Part shown: one piece after another, positions 43,341-50,753 of the stretch
Layout of the letters: every line of letters starts with the position of its first letter
Numbering within the stretch: position 1 is the first letter of the stretch
Assembly: GCA_964547135.1 (NCBI GenBank)
Contig: CAZJMK010000002.1
Location: forward strand, 65,716-129,715
DNA length: 64,000 nt
Direction: 5' to 3'
DNA from: JAJXSS01 sp964547135
Lineage (GTDB): Bacteria; Planctomycetota; Phycisphaerae; Phycisphaerales; Phycisphaeraceae
The notes under the pieces: model-generated
Databases searched by the model: none
What the model saw: only the letters and a program-made list of their open reading frames with translations
Told to the model about the DNA's origin: nothing
Program-made: the position numbers and the translations under genes

Positions 43341-43394
43341 ACGTTTAGCCTCGATGCTGTGCATCGAGGTCACAGAGGGGACGAAATCGTCAGT
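43341..43394. repeat. 54-bp direct repeat, right copy, and following repeats to 43630
   Basis: Perfect copy of 42834-42887. The rest of the gap to nrdJ has a GGGTCAAGCGCG...GAGCGGATCCACC unit (43402-43433), a CCCTCACC...CTCTCCCGGAGGGAGAGG palindrome (43457-43517) and half of the GACGAAGATCAGGCGTG hairpin (43529-43545). No other gene was seen. Confidence 0.9.
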
Positions 43395-43630
43395 AAGTGG
43401 CGTGGGTCAAGCGCGTCTTCGAGCGGATCCACCAATAAAGCAGGGCGAGTGAAAGACACGCCCTCACCCTAACCCCCGCCACGGCGAGGTCTTTCGACTC
43501 TCCCGGAGGGAGAGGGGACGGACATGCGGACGAAGATCAGGCGTGAAAAAACCAAGGATCGGGCGCAATACGGATCGGGCCAAATACAAACGCATCACAA
43601 CAATCGTTTTTAACTCAGGGGCATGGCAGC

Positions 43631-46600
43631 ATGAAAATCGCACGCAAATTCACCCAGGCGGGACGAAGCGTTTTTGATCAGGTTCAATGGACCACGCGGA
43701 CCAGTCGCATCACCAACCCGGACGGGTCGGTGGTGTTTGAAATGAAGGATGCGGAGATACCGGCTGGGTGGTCGCAACTGGCCACGGACATCATGGTGAG
43801 CAAGTATTTCCGCAAGGCGGGCGTGCCGCAGACCGGGGCGGATGGCAAGGCTTTGCGCGATGCGTCGGGCAAGGTGGTGACCGGGCCGGAGAAGTCGGCC
43901 AGGCAGGTGATTCATCGCCTCGCCGGTTGCTGGCGGTACTGGGGTGAAAAGCACAACTACTTTGACAGTGCCGACGATGCCCAGGCGTTTTACGATGAAA
44001 TTGCCTACATGATGCTCGAGCAGTTTGCCGCCCCCAACAGCCCGCAATGGTTCAACACCGGACTGGCGTTTGCCTACGGCATCAGCGGCCCGGCCCAGGG
44101 ACATTGGATTGTCGATGCGGCCACGGGCGAAGTGAAACTGGCACCCGATGCCTACACGCACCCGCAACCTCATGCCTGCTTCATTCAGTCGATCGATGAT
44201 GACCTTGTCAACCCCGGCGGAATCATGGACCTGTGGGTGCGCGAAGCCCGCCTGTTCAAGTACGGCTCAGGCACGGGTACCAATTTTTCACGCCTGCGGG
44301 GCGAAAACGAATCGTTGTCGGGCGGCGGGAAAAGTTCGGGGCTGATGAGCTTTTTGAAGATCGGCGATCGTGCCGCAGGGGCGATCAAGTCGGGTGGAAC
44401 AACCCGTCGGGCGGCGAAAATGGTGTGCCTGGATTTGGACCACCCGGACATCGAAGGCTTTGTGAACTGGAAGGTACGCGAAGAGATCAAGGTCGCAGCC
44501 ATGGTCGAGGGCATGAAGCACCTGTCCGATGATCAGCGCGGCATCGCCAACCGGCTGGGCTTGAAGCTCGATTACGATTTCAACGGCGAAAGCTACCAGA
44601 CCGTCAGCGGGCAGAACTCGAACAACTCGGTGCGCATCAACAATGAATTTTTTCAAACCCTGGACCGCGACGGCACGTGGGATTTGAAACGGCGCACCGA
44701 CGGCAAGGCGATCAAGCAACTCAAGGCCACGGAACTGTGGGAAGAAATTGCTTTTGCGGCATGGCGATGTGCGGACCCGGGCGTGCAGTACGACACGACG
44801 ATCAACCAGTGGCACACCTGCCCGACTTCGGGACGGATCAATGCGAGTAACCCTTGTTCGGAATATATGTTTTTGGACAACACCGCCTGCAACCTGGCAT
44901 CGTTCAACCTGCTCAAGTTTTACGATGCGGACAAGCGCACGTTCGATCTGGCGGGCTTTGAACATGCGACGGAGTTGTGGACCATCGTGCTGGAAATCAG
45001 CGTGCTGATGGCTGCGTTCCCCAGCAGGGAAATCGCCCGGTTGAGCTATGAATATCGCACGCTCGGTTTGGGGTATGCCAACCTTGGCGCGATGCTGATG
45101 CAGGCGGGCATTGCCTATGACAGCGAACAGGGACGGGCGATTTGCGGGGCGATCACAGCGATACTCACCGGCGTGAGCTACCGCACCAGCGCAAAAATGG
45201 CGGAGGAACACGGCCCGTTCCCTGGTTACTACAAAAACCGCGAACACATGCTGCGGGTGGTGCGCAATCATCGTCGGGCCGCGCATGGTGTGGCCCGTGA
45301 CAGTGCGATCGCCGGCAAGCAGACGTTGGGCGATTATGAACAACTGGACATCAAGCCCGTGCCGATTGACGGCCAGTACCTGCTTTCGGGTAACAATCTG
45401 GCCAACGCGGCGGACCTTTTGACTCATGCCAAACAGTCGTGGGACCAGGCATTGGAACTGGGCGTCAAGCATGGGTATCGCAACGCGCAGGTGACGGTGA
45501 TTGCGCCGACGGGGACGATCGGGTTGTTGATGGATTGCGATACGACGGGGGTTGAGCCTGACTTTGCGCTGGTGAAGTTCAAGAAGTTGGCGGGGGGCGG
45601 ATATTTCAAGATTGTCAATCAGTCGGTCAAGCCGGCGCTGGTGACGCTGGGGTATAACGAAGGTCAGATTCGTGACATTTTGAATTACGTGATGGGGTAT
45701 CTGACATTGGAAGTGCCTGTGCCGGACCGGATGGGCGCGACGTCGGGTTCGACGCAGAGTTTGCGGGAGTACCTCAAGGCCAGGGATTTCACGGACGATG
45801 ATTTGGCGAAGGTGGAAAATGCCTTGGGCGGGGCGATGGAGTTGGGTTTTGCGCTCAACGCCTGGACCTTGGGCAATGACTCGGTGAAACGGCTGCGGCT
45901 GGAAGGGAAGAAGGATTTCCTCAAAGCGCTGGGCTTGAATCGCAAACAGATTGACAAGCTCAATGAGCTGGTGTGCGGAACCGGGACGGTGGAGGGGGCA
46001 CCGCACTTGAAAGAGGAACATTGGTCGGTGTTTGATTGCGCCAACAAGTGCGGTCGCAAGGGGCAACGGTTTATCAGTGTGGACGGGCACATTCGCATGA
46101 TGGCGGCCTCGCAGCCGTTTGTGAGCGGGGCGATCAGCAAGACGATCAACCTGCCCAACGAGGCGAGCGTGGCGGACATCAAGGCGGCGTATCGGCTGTC
46201 ATGGGAATTGGGGTTGAAAGCCAATGCGTTGTATCGGGATGGTTGCAAACTCAGTCAGCCGCTCAATGCCTCCAGTGATGCCGCGGTGGATGATGTGGAG
46301 GATGAGGATGGGATCGCTGCGGGGAAAGAGGAAGTGGCCCAGCAGGTGGTGTCGGTGGCCCGTGAGGTTGCAGCCAGTGACGCACTGACGAGCACCCCGG
46401 CAGGCAGCACGGCGAGCATGGCATCGGTGGAACGTATCGTGGAAAAAATTGTGCATCGGCCGATGCGTCGTCGTTTGCCCGACACCCGGCGGAGTGTGAC
46501 GCACAAGTTCAACATTGCCGGTCACGAGGGTTATTTGACCGTGGGGTTGTACGAGGATGGTCAGCCGGGCGAACTGTTCATCACCATGGCCAAGGAGGGT

Positions 46601-47272
46601 TCGACCATCGGCGGGCTGATGGATTCGCTGGGCACGTCGATTTCGATTGCCTTGCAATATGGTGTGCCGCTCGAATCGCTGGTGGGCAAGTTCACGCATC
46701 AGCGGTTTGAGCCGGCGGGCATGACGCACAACCCGGACATTCCGTTTGCCAAGAGTCTGGTGGATTACATTTTCCGCTGGATGGGCATGGAGTTCATCGC
46801 TGGTTACCGGGATGCCAACGCCCCGGCCCGCGCCAATCGGGTGGTGTCACGACCGGCGGAGCCGAGCCTGGCACAGACCAAGGCTCAGGAAATTGCGGAG
46901 CATTCGAACAACACCTCCGGCAAGAGCAACGGGAACGGCAACGGTCAGGGCAAGGCCGCGGAAACGTGCAAGGACCCGGCCTGTGGCTGCGGCAGCGGCA
47001 GCGGATTGGAACGATTGAGCACCAGTGAATCGCCCCCGGCACCGGCACGTATCACGCTCAAGGAAACCACGCCCGCTCGGAGTGCCAACCCGGTTGGTGC
47101 AGCCACGGCGGTGAAGGAAGTGGCGGTGACGGAGACCAAGTCGGCGCTTCAGGATGCGATGCGTGACATGCAGTCGGATGCCCCGGCCTGTGACGTTTGC
47201 GGCACGATCACGGTGCGCAGCGGCACGTGCTACAAGTGCCTGAATTGCGGCAATTCGATGGGGTGCAGCTGA
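43631..47272 (+). CDS. nrdJ: Adenosylcobalamin-dependent (class II) ribonucleotide reductase
   Basis: A 1213-residue class II RNR that reduces ribonucleotides using B12. Conserved stretches: NSPQWFNTGLAFAYGI, FKYGSGTGTNFSRLRG, SGGTTRRAAKMVCLDLDHPD, NPCSEYMFLDNTACNLASFN (radical-site Cys and Asn/Glu region), and QVTVIAPTGTIGLLMDCDTT. The C-terminal part holds a linker rich in Ser/Gly/Asn, a CKDPACGCGSGSG stretch, and a final zinc-ribbon-like CDVCGTITVRSGTCYKCLNC. That tail probably re-reduces the active-site disulphide or binds zinc. Large size is normal for this NrdJ type. No cobalamin riboswitch was recognised upstream. Confidence 0.95.
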   Translation: MKIARKFTQAGRSVFDQVQWTTRTSRITNPDGSVVFEMKDAEIPAGWSQLATDIMVSKYFRKAGVPQTGADGKALRDASGKVVTGPEKSARQVIHRLAGCWRYWGEKHNYFDSADDAQAFYDEIAYMMLEQFAAPNSPQWFNTGLAFAYGISGPAQGHWIVDAATGEVKLAPDAYTHPQPHACFIQSIDDDLVNPGGIMDLWVREARLFKYGSGTGTNFSRLRGENESLSGGGKSSGLMSFLKIGDRAAGAIKSGGTTRRAAKMVCLDLDHPDIEGFVNWKVREEIKVAAMVEGMKHLSDDQRGIANRLGLKLDYDFNGESYQTVSGQNSNNSVRINNEFFQTLDRDGTWDLKRRTDGKAIKQLKATELWEEIAFAAWRCADPGVQYDTTINQWHTCPTSGRINASNPCSEYMFLDNTACNLASFNLLKFYDADKRTFDLAGFEHATELWTIVLEISVLMAAFPSREIARLSYEYRTLGLGYANLGAMLMQAGIAYDSEQGRAICGAITAILTGVSYRTSAKMAEEHGPFPGYYKNREHMLRVVRNHRRAAHGVARDSAIAGKQTLGDYEQLDIKPVPIDGQYLLSGNNLANAADLLTHAKQSWDQALELGVKHGYRNAQVTVIAPTGTIGLLMDCDTTGVEPDFALVKFKKLAGGGYFKIVNQSVKPALVTLGYNEGQIRDILNYVMGYLTLEVPVPDRMGATSGSTQSLREYLKARDFTDDDLAKVENALGGAMELGFALNAWTLGNDSVKRLRLEGKKDFLKALGLNRKQIDKLNELVCGTGTVEGAPHLKEEHWSVFDCANKCGRKGQRFISVDGHIRMMAASQPFVSGAISKTINLPNEASVADIKAAYRLSWELGLKANALYRDGCKLSQPLNASSDAAVDDVEDEDGIAAGKEEVAQQVVSVAREVAASDALTSTPAGSTASMASVERIVEKIVHRPMRRRLPDTRRSVTHKFNIAGHEGYLTVGLYEDGQPGELFITMAKEGSTIGGLMDSLGTSISIALQYGVPLESLVGKFTHQRFEPAGMTHNPDIPFAKSLVDYIFRWMGMEFIAGYRDANAPARANRVVSRPAEPSLAQTKAQEIAEHSNNTSGKSNGNGNGQGKAAETCKDPACGCGSGSGLERLSTSESPPAPARITLKETTPARSANPVGAATAVKEVAVTETKSALQDAMRDMQSDAPACDVCGTITVRSGTCYKCLNCGNSMGCS

Positions 47273-47597
47273 CCGGATGAAGTGGTCGAGTGGTCAAGTG
47301 GCCGAGCGGCCGAGTGAAAAACCAACCTGATCTTTGAAGACGAAGATCAGGCGTGGCAGAAGTGATTGACGCCGTGCCCTTCAGGGCCGGATGATCGGGA
47401 ATTGATCCGGGGCTGAAGCCCTCGGCGTCATCAAGATTTGGAGGAGTAGCGCATGGATGATTTTTGTGGAGGTGTTGGAACGCAGAGGCGATCAAGGATT
47501 GATCATGCCGCGCCACGGCTGGATGGACTCACCTCTGCGTTTCCCCTCCACCTTTGAGTGAACGAATCGGAATGTGTGGTCGAAAACGGAGAGGATC
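47273..47597. other. Intergenic region with repeats, including cruciform family 1 copy 5 (47368-47429)
   Basis: 47281-47315 has GTGGTCGA/GTGGCCGA octamers; 47329-47352 is a CTGATCTT...GAAGATCAG hairpin; 47368-47429 is a 62-bp family 1 cruciform repeat. A 34-codon frame (ATG 47453 to TGA 47557) has a strong GGAGGAG ribosome site, but its DNA is also a long hairpin (GTGGAGG...AACGCAGAGG with CCTCTGCGTTT...CCTCCAC), so coding is doubtful. Confidence 0.55.
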
Positions 47598-47797
47598 AAG
47601 CGGACCCTGGCATGGAGCCGCCGACGATTCGAGGTCGGAAAAGGTCACGGAGGATGTTGACAATGGATTGGATGCAGATGCGATCAAGTGGGTGGTGACG
47701 ATTTGATGCAACTGTGATCGGCCAGGGTTGGCCACGGACCGCTTGCTTCTCCCTCCCTTATGCCCCTTTGGGACCCACCACCCAAGGGGGTTTTTTA
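47598..47797 (+). ncRNA. Candidate structured RNA ending in a rho-independent terminator
   Basis: Long-range pairing closes a domain of about 155 nt: GGAGA...CAAGCGG near 47599-47615 with CCGCTTG...TTCTCC near 47737-47752, then ACCCTGGC with GCCAGGGT inside it. Inner hairpins include CGAC...GTCG and GTCA...TGAC. A terminator follows at 47763-47797 (CCCCTTTGGG/CCCAAGGGG then TTTTTT). It may be an independent RNA or the leader of the zinc-ribbon gene at 47921. No known family was recognised and no promoter is clear. Confidence 0.45.
47763..47797 (+). terminator. Rho-independent terminator
   Basis: CCCCTTTGGG pairs with CCCAAGGGG across an 8-nt loop and is followed by GTTTTTT. It ends the structured RNA candidate and lies 124 bp before the next start codon. 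Confidence 0.8.
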
Positions 47798-47920
47798 TTG
47801 GGCACCAGTGCTCCGGTGCCGTATTCCAAAGAACCATGCGAATGGCGCTTACACCCTGCGAAGCATGATTACAATCAACCAAGCCAAGGCCCCCAAACCG
47901 ATGACACAAGCGAGACGCCC

Positions 47921-49300
47921 ATGATGTTCTTTCGCTCATTTGTCTTGCTCTTGGTACTGCTGTTTTTTCCGCTGGGCTTGGTGCTGATCATTCGTGGTTG
48001 GCTGGGGCGCGTGGTGAATGATCACCCCTATTGCCGGGCATGCGGGTTTGATTTGGTCGGCTCGCCCAGCGATCGTCAGCAATGCCCCGAATGCGGTCAC
48101 AACCTGTTGAACCACAGGGCGGTGCGCCAAGGTATGCGGGTGAAACGTCGGGGCCTGCTCCTCGCGGGATTGATGGTGTTACTCATACCGCTGCTCCCGC
48201 TGGGCATGTCCGTTGTGTCACAGGTAACCCAGGTCAACCTTCAGCAATACAAACCCATTTGGCTGTTGCGGACTGAGGCCATGCACAGCAGTGCCGCCGT
48301 CGGTAAAGCAGCGCTGGTGGAAATCACGCGACGCATCAGTCAGAGCAGCATCACCACATTGTCGCAGGTGAACGGGTTGATCGATGAAACCTTGCGACGA
48401 CAAACGGACATGAATCAACCGTGGGAACCAGCCTGGGGCGAGGTCGTCGAAGTCACCCATGGCATGGGCATGCTCGACCAGGCCCGCTGGGAACAATACC
48501 TCCGACAAGTGGTGCTGGCAGGCATCGTGTTGGAATTACGCCCCCGGGTACGCATCGGTGATCCAATACCCTATCGCTTGCGCATGACCGGGGCACGTTG
48601 CGGCAGCCAGGCGCGATATTGGCTGGAGCTTTCTGCGGCTGACCCGATGATCGGTTCGGTAACACCAAAAGTCCGTCAATTCGGCGGCATGGGCAGCACT
48701 CTTTGTTCGACCAGTGCGGGACACAGCGGTTCTATTTTTCGTTTATCGTCAAATGAATGGGCATCTCTGTCAGCGTCTGATCAGCCTTTGCCAGTGAAAC
48801 TGCAAGCGAACTTCAAAGTCTCCAATCAACACGGTGGAACAGTGCAGATCGATTTCAAACACACCTTGACCGCGCAACTGCAAATTGTCCCCGCAGACCA
48901 GCCCACCGTGAAAGCGGTGCATGATGCGGCTTTGCAGTCGGACATGGAAAAAGCGGTGAAGGTCATGCAGGTGGAAGAAACACGTTCGGGTGAATTGTCG
49001 ATGATGGTCGAATTGAAAAATCCGCCCACGGGTGTGGCTTATCAAGTGGTGGCCCATGTCGGCGATCAACCCTTCAAGCTCGGGAGTGTCAACCTCAAAC
49101 CCAACGGCCAAACCCAGTGGCACGTCAGCGGCGATGTCACGCTCGGCGAGGCAGACAAGGTTGATATTGAACTGGTGCCCAGTGGTGACGTGGCGATCAA
49201 TACCGTCGATGTGGTTGAATATTGGGGTGAGCCGATGTGGTTCAGGGACGTGCCGGTGAAACGGTTGCCGCCGCAGACACCGACGCAAGCCCAGCCGTGA
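47921..49300 (+). CDS. Zinc-ribbon membrane protein of planctomycete type
   Basis: A 459-residue protein. ATG 47921 begins a membrane segment (FVLLLVLLFFPLGLVLI). A zinc ribbon follows, YCRACGFDLVG with CPECGHNLL (C-x2-C-x17-C-x2-C), then a second membrane segment (GLLLAGLMVLLIPLLPLGM). The C-terminal 350 residues are extracytoplasmic and beta-rich with no recognised domain. The C-R-x-C-G-[FY]-D-L...CPECG ribbon next to a membrane helix is common in Phycisphaerae. Function unknown. In-frame sequence upstream to 47714 overlaps the terminator and was not used. Confidence 0.75.
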   Translation: MMFFRSFVLLLVLLFFPLGLVLIIRGWLGRVVNDHPYCRACGFDLVGSPSDRQQCPECGHNLLNHRAVRQGMRVKRRGLLLAGLMVLLIPLLPLGMSVVSQVTQVNLQQYKPIWLLRTEAMHSSAAVGKAALVEITRRISQSSITTLSQVNGLIDETLRRQTDMNQPWEPAWGEVVEVTHGMGMLDQARWEQYLRQVVLAGIVLELRPRVRIGDPIPYRLRMTGARCGSQARYWLELSAADPMIGSVTPKVRQFGGMGSTLCSTSAGHSGSIFRLSSNEWASLSASDQPLPVKLQANFKVSNQHGGTVQIDFKHTLTAQLQIVPADQPTVKAVHDAALQSDMEKAVKVMQVEETRSGELSMMVELKNPPTGVAYQVVAHVGDQPFKLGSVNLKPNGQTQWHVSGDVTLGEADKVDIELVPSGDVAINTVDVVEYWGEPMWFRDVPVKRLPPQTPTQAQP

Positions 49301-49532
49301 TGTCATCACGACCCAACTCGCCCCAGTTTCGCCAGTTCCCCCATTTTGTTATTTGGAACCCTTCAAAATGAGGGTTCGCCAAAGCCCTTGTATTACCTAT
49401 TTTACCTGATCGGTCGTGCTGGGGAGTGCCTGTGCGGGTGTCTTGGCTTGGCGGAAACACATAACCATAGGTGTGTAAACAACATAAGCGATATTTGTCA
49501 GTTTTGCGTCAATTACTGGAATTGGGATGGAA
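49301..49532. other. Intergenic region upstream of the sigma-54 promoter
   Basis: No gene or recognised repeat was found. It is moderately AT-rich near 49460-49520, as expected upstream of a promoter that needs enhancer-bound activators. Confidence 0.4.
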
Positions 49533-49547
49533 TGGTGCTAACCTTGC
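49533..49547 (+). promoter_or_regulatory. Sigma-54 promoter candidate upstream of PEP-CTERM gene
   Basis: TGGTGC-TAACC-TTGC has the GG and GC pairs at exactly the canonical 10-bp spacing (consensus TGGCAC-N5-TTGC). It lies about 100 bp before ATG 49649, giving a leader of about 90 nt. In several bacteria PEP-CTERM genes are sigma-54 controlled through the PrsK/PrsR pair. No such regulators are in the window. Confidence 0.6.
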
Positions 49548-49648
49548 GGGGTAAGCCGGAGTGAGGAAGAAAGCTCAGCCGTGTGGTTGGGGCAGCCCGG
49601 CGGAAATTCCCGTGGTGCGCTTGTGCCTTGGGAGGGGAGAAACAAGTG

Positions 49649-50287
49649 ATGAAACTCGGACTTTTGACGGCTGTTGCGGTGGGTGGTTGCGTGATGGGAA
49701 CATCGATGGTGTCGGCTCTGCCCTTGAATCTGCCGGGCGGGTTGTTGCCGGATATCAGCGCCAAGCACACCGTGATGTACAACAGTGGCACCGGCATGCT
49801 CACCGCGACTGGCAACCCTATTTCTTTGGAATTGGGTTTGTTCCCCGGTGCGGATTATGACTTTGATCTGGTTGTGCCCGGCACCTTTAGCCTGTCGGCT
49901 GATTTGAACAACAACACTGGCTCTCTCTCCATCGCCGGTTTGGTGCTTGATTACCCCAGCAGCGGCACCGATACGCCCCTGAGTCTGACTTCGGCGAACT
50001 TGCTGGATTGGGGCTTTACTTCAACATCGCTCGAGTTTGTATTTAGCGTCGATACCGACAGCTTGGGTATCTTCGGCAGTCAAGTGGGTGTCATCATGAA
50101 CTTGCAAGAGGCCACTTTCAATCTTGAACAGTCATTGGGCTTGACCAATCAAGTCATTGGTCTCAGTGATGCTTTCAAGTTACCCGAACCGCCGACGACG
50201 ATCATTCCCGAACCCTTGTCCGCGGGTTTGGGCATGATGGGTCTGCTCGCCTTGGCCGGTGCGGCTTCGTCCCGCCGTCGGGCCTGA
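49649..50287 (+). CDS. PEP-CTERM sorting-domain protein
   Basis: A 212-residue secreted protein. ATG 49649 has GGGAGGGG upstream and starts a signal peptide (MKLGLLTAVAVGGCVMGTSM, cleavage near VSA). The mature region is beta-rich, with LSADLNNNTGSLSIAGLVLD and FVFSVDTDSLGIFGSQVG. The C-terminus is a standard PEP-CTERM tail: IPEPLSAGLGMMGLLALAG, then AASSRRRA. It would be cleaved and anchored or released by an exosortase encoded elsewhere. In-frame sequence upstream to 49583 lies in the leader and was not used. Confidence 0.88.
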   Translation: MKLGLLTAVAVGGCVMGTSMVSALPLNLPGGLLPDISAKHTVMYNSGTGMLTATGNPISLELGLFPGADYDFDLVVPGTFSLSADLNNNTGSLSIAGLVLDYPSSGTDTPLSLTSANLLDWGFTSTSLEFVFSVDTDSLGIFGSQVGVIMNLQEATFNLEQSLGLTNQVIGLSDAFKLPEPPTTIIPEPLSAGLGMMGLLALAGAASSRRRA

Positions 50288-50301
50288 TGTTTCAACCTTC
50301 A

Positions 50302-50334
50302 AACTCATCCGCTTAAACGCGGATGGGTTTTTTT
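50302..50334 (+). terminator. Rho-independent terminator of PEP-CTERM gene
   Basis: CATCCGC and GCGGATG pair around TTAAAC and are followed by GGTTTTTTT, 15-20 bp after the stop codon at 50287. Confidence 0.85.
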
Positions 50335-50337
50335 AAC

Positions 50338-50478
50338 CCCCTCTCCCCTTGGGAGAGGGTGGGGTGAGGGCGGAAGTGCGTGATAGCATCCGAGTTTATG
50401 ACGACCGCATGACCTCGGCCCTCACCCGACTCGGTCGCCTAGGGCGACCTCGTCACCCTCTCCCATGGGGAGAGGGGT
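50338..50478. repeat. CCCTCTCCC/GGGAGAGGG palindrome pair
   Basis: Two palindromes (50338-50375 and 50417-50477) face each other across a 42-bp spacer starting GGAAGTGCGTGATAGC. Outer ends AACCCCCTCTCCCC and GGGGAGAGGGGTT are complementary, so the whole is a 140-bp inverted repeat, built like 12206-12345 and part of the MITE-like copies. Confidence 0.8.
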
Positions 50479-50522
50479 TAAATAATGAGAAAACCATTCA
50501 AGCACGATTCAACCTACAAAAC

Positions 50523-50550
50523 TTGACTTAGGGTTTTTACCCGGAATAAT
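50523..50550 (+). promoter_or_regulatory. Sigma-70-type promoter of the large surface protein gene
   Basis: TTGACT at 50523-50528 and AATAAT at 50545-50550, 16 bp apart (5 of 6 matches at each hexamer). Transcription would start near 50557 and give a leader of about 195 nt before ATG 50754. Confidence 0.6.
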
Positions 50551-50556
50551 CAAAAG

Positions 50557-50672
50557 ACAGCTTCGCATGATTGGTACGCAAATCGGAACGAGGGTGGGAG
50601 TGACTCGAAATGCAAGCCTGAATTAGCCAAGGTTGGCTCAACCAGCGGGTTGATGCCCGCGGGTTTTCTTTT
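50557..50672 (+). ncRNA. Structured leader with terminator-like hairpin (possible riboswitch or small RNA)
   Basis: Pairing by eye gives a three-way junction: closing stem GCTTCGCAT (50560-50568) with ATGCAAGC (50610-50617), hairpins GATT...AATC and CGAG...CTCG inside, then AGCCAAGGTTGGCT. A hairpin at 50640-50661 (AACCAGCGGG/CCCGCGGGTT) is followed by TTTTCTTTT, as in a rho-independent terminator. It lies between a promoter and the surface protein start, so it could attenuate that gene. It matches no riboswitch consensus I could recall; c-di-GMP and cobalamin types were considered and do not fit. Confidence 0.45.
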
Positions 50673-50753
50673 GGCTTGTTTTGCACTTCACCCTTGGGCT
50701 GTGGTCGAAATTTTTCACCGTGATTGATCCCTGAGAATTAAAGGAGGCGGAAG

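Noticed and set aside
42150..43394. Integron cassette array with attC sites
   Set aside because: The repeats are palindromic and flank gene units, but convincing GTTRRRY/RYYYAAC core sites and an integrase gene were not found; kept only as a cassette-like observation.
44288..46090. 600-codon minus-strand open frame opposite nrdJ
   Set aside because: Antisense to a highly conserved enzyme; composition is His/Arg/Gln-rich as expected for a shadow frame.
47529..47939. 136-codon minus-strand frame across the structured RNA candidate
   Set aside because: No family features, overlaps a clear plus-strand terminator and the next gene's start.
50557..50672. c-di-GMP (GEMM-I) or cobalamin riboswitch
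   Set aside because: The conserved core sequences of these families are not present; only the general leader-plus-terminator layout fits.
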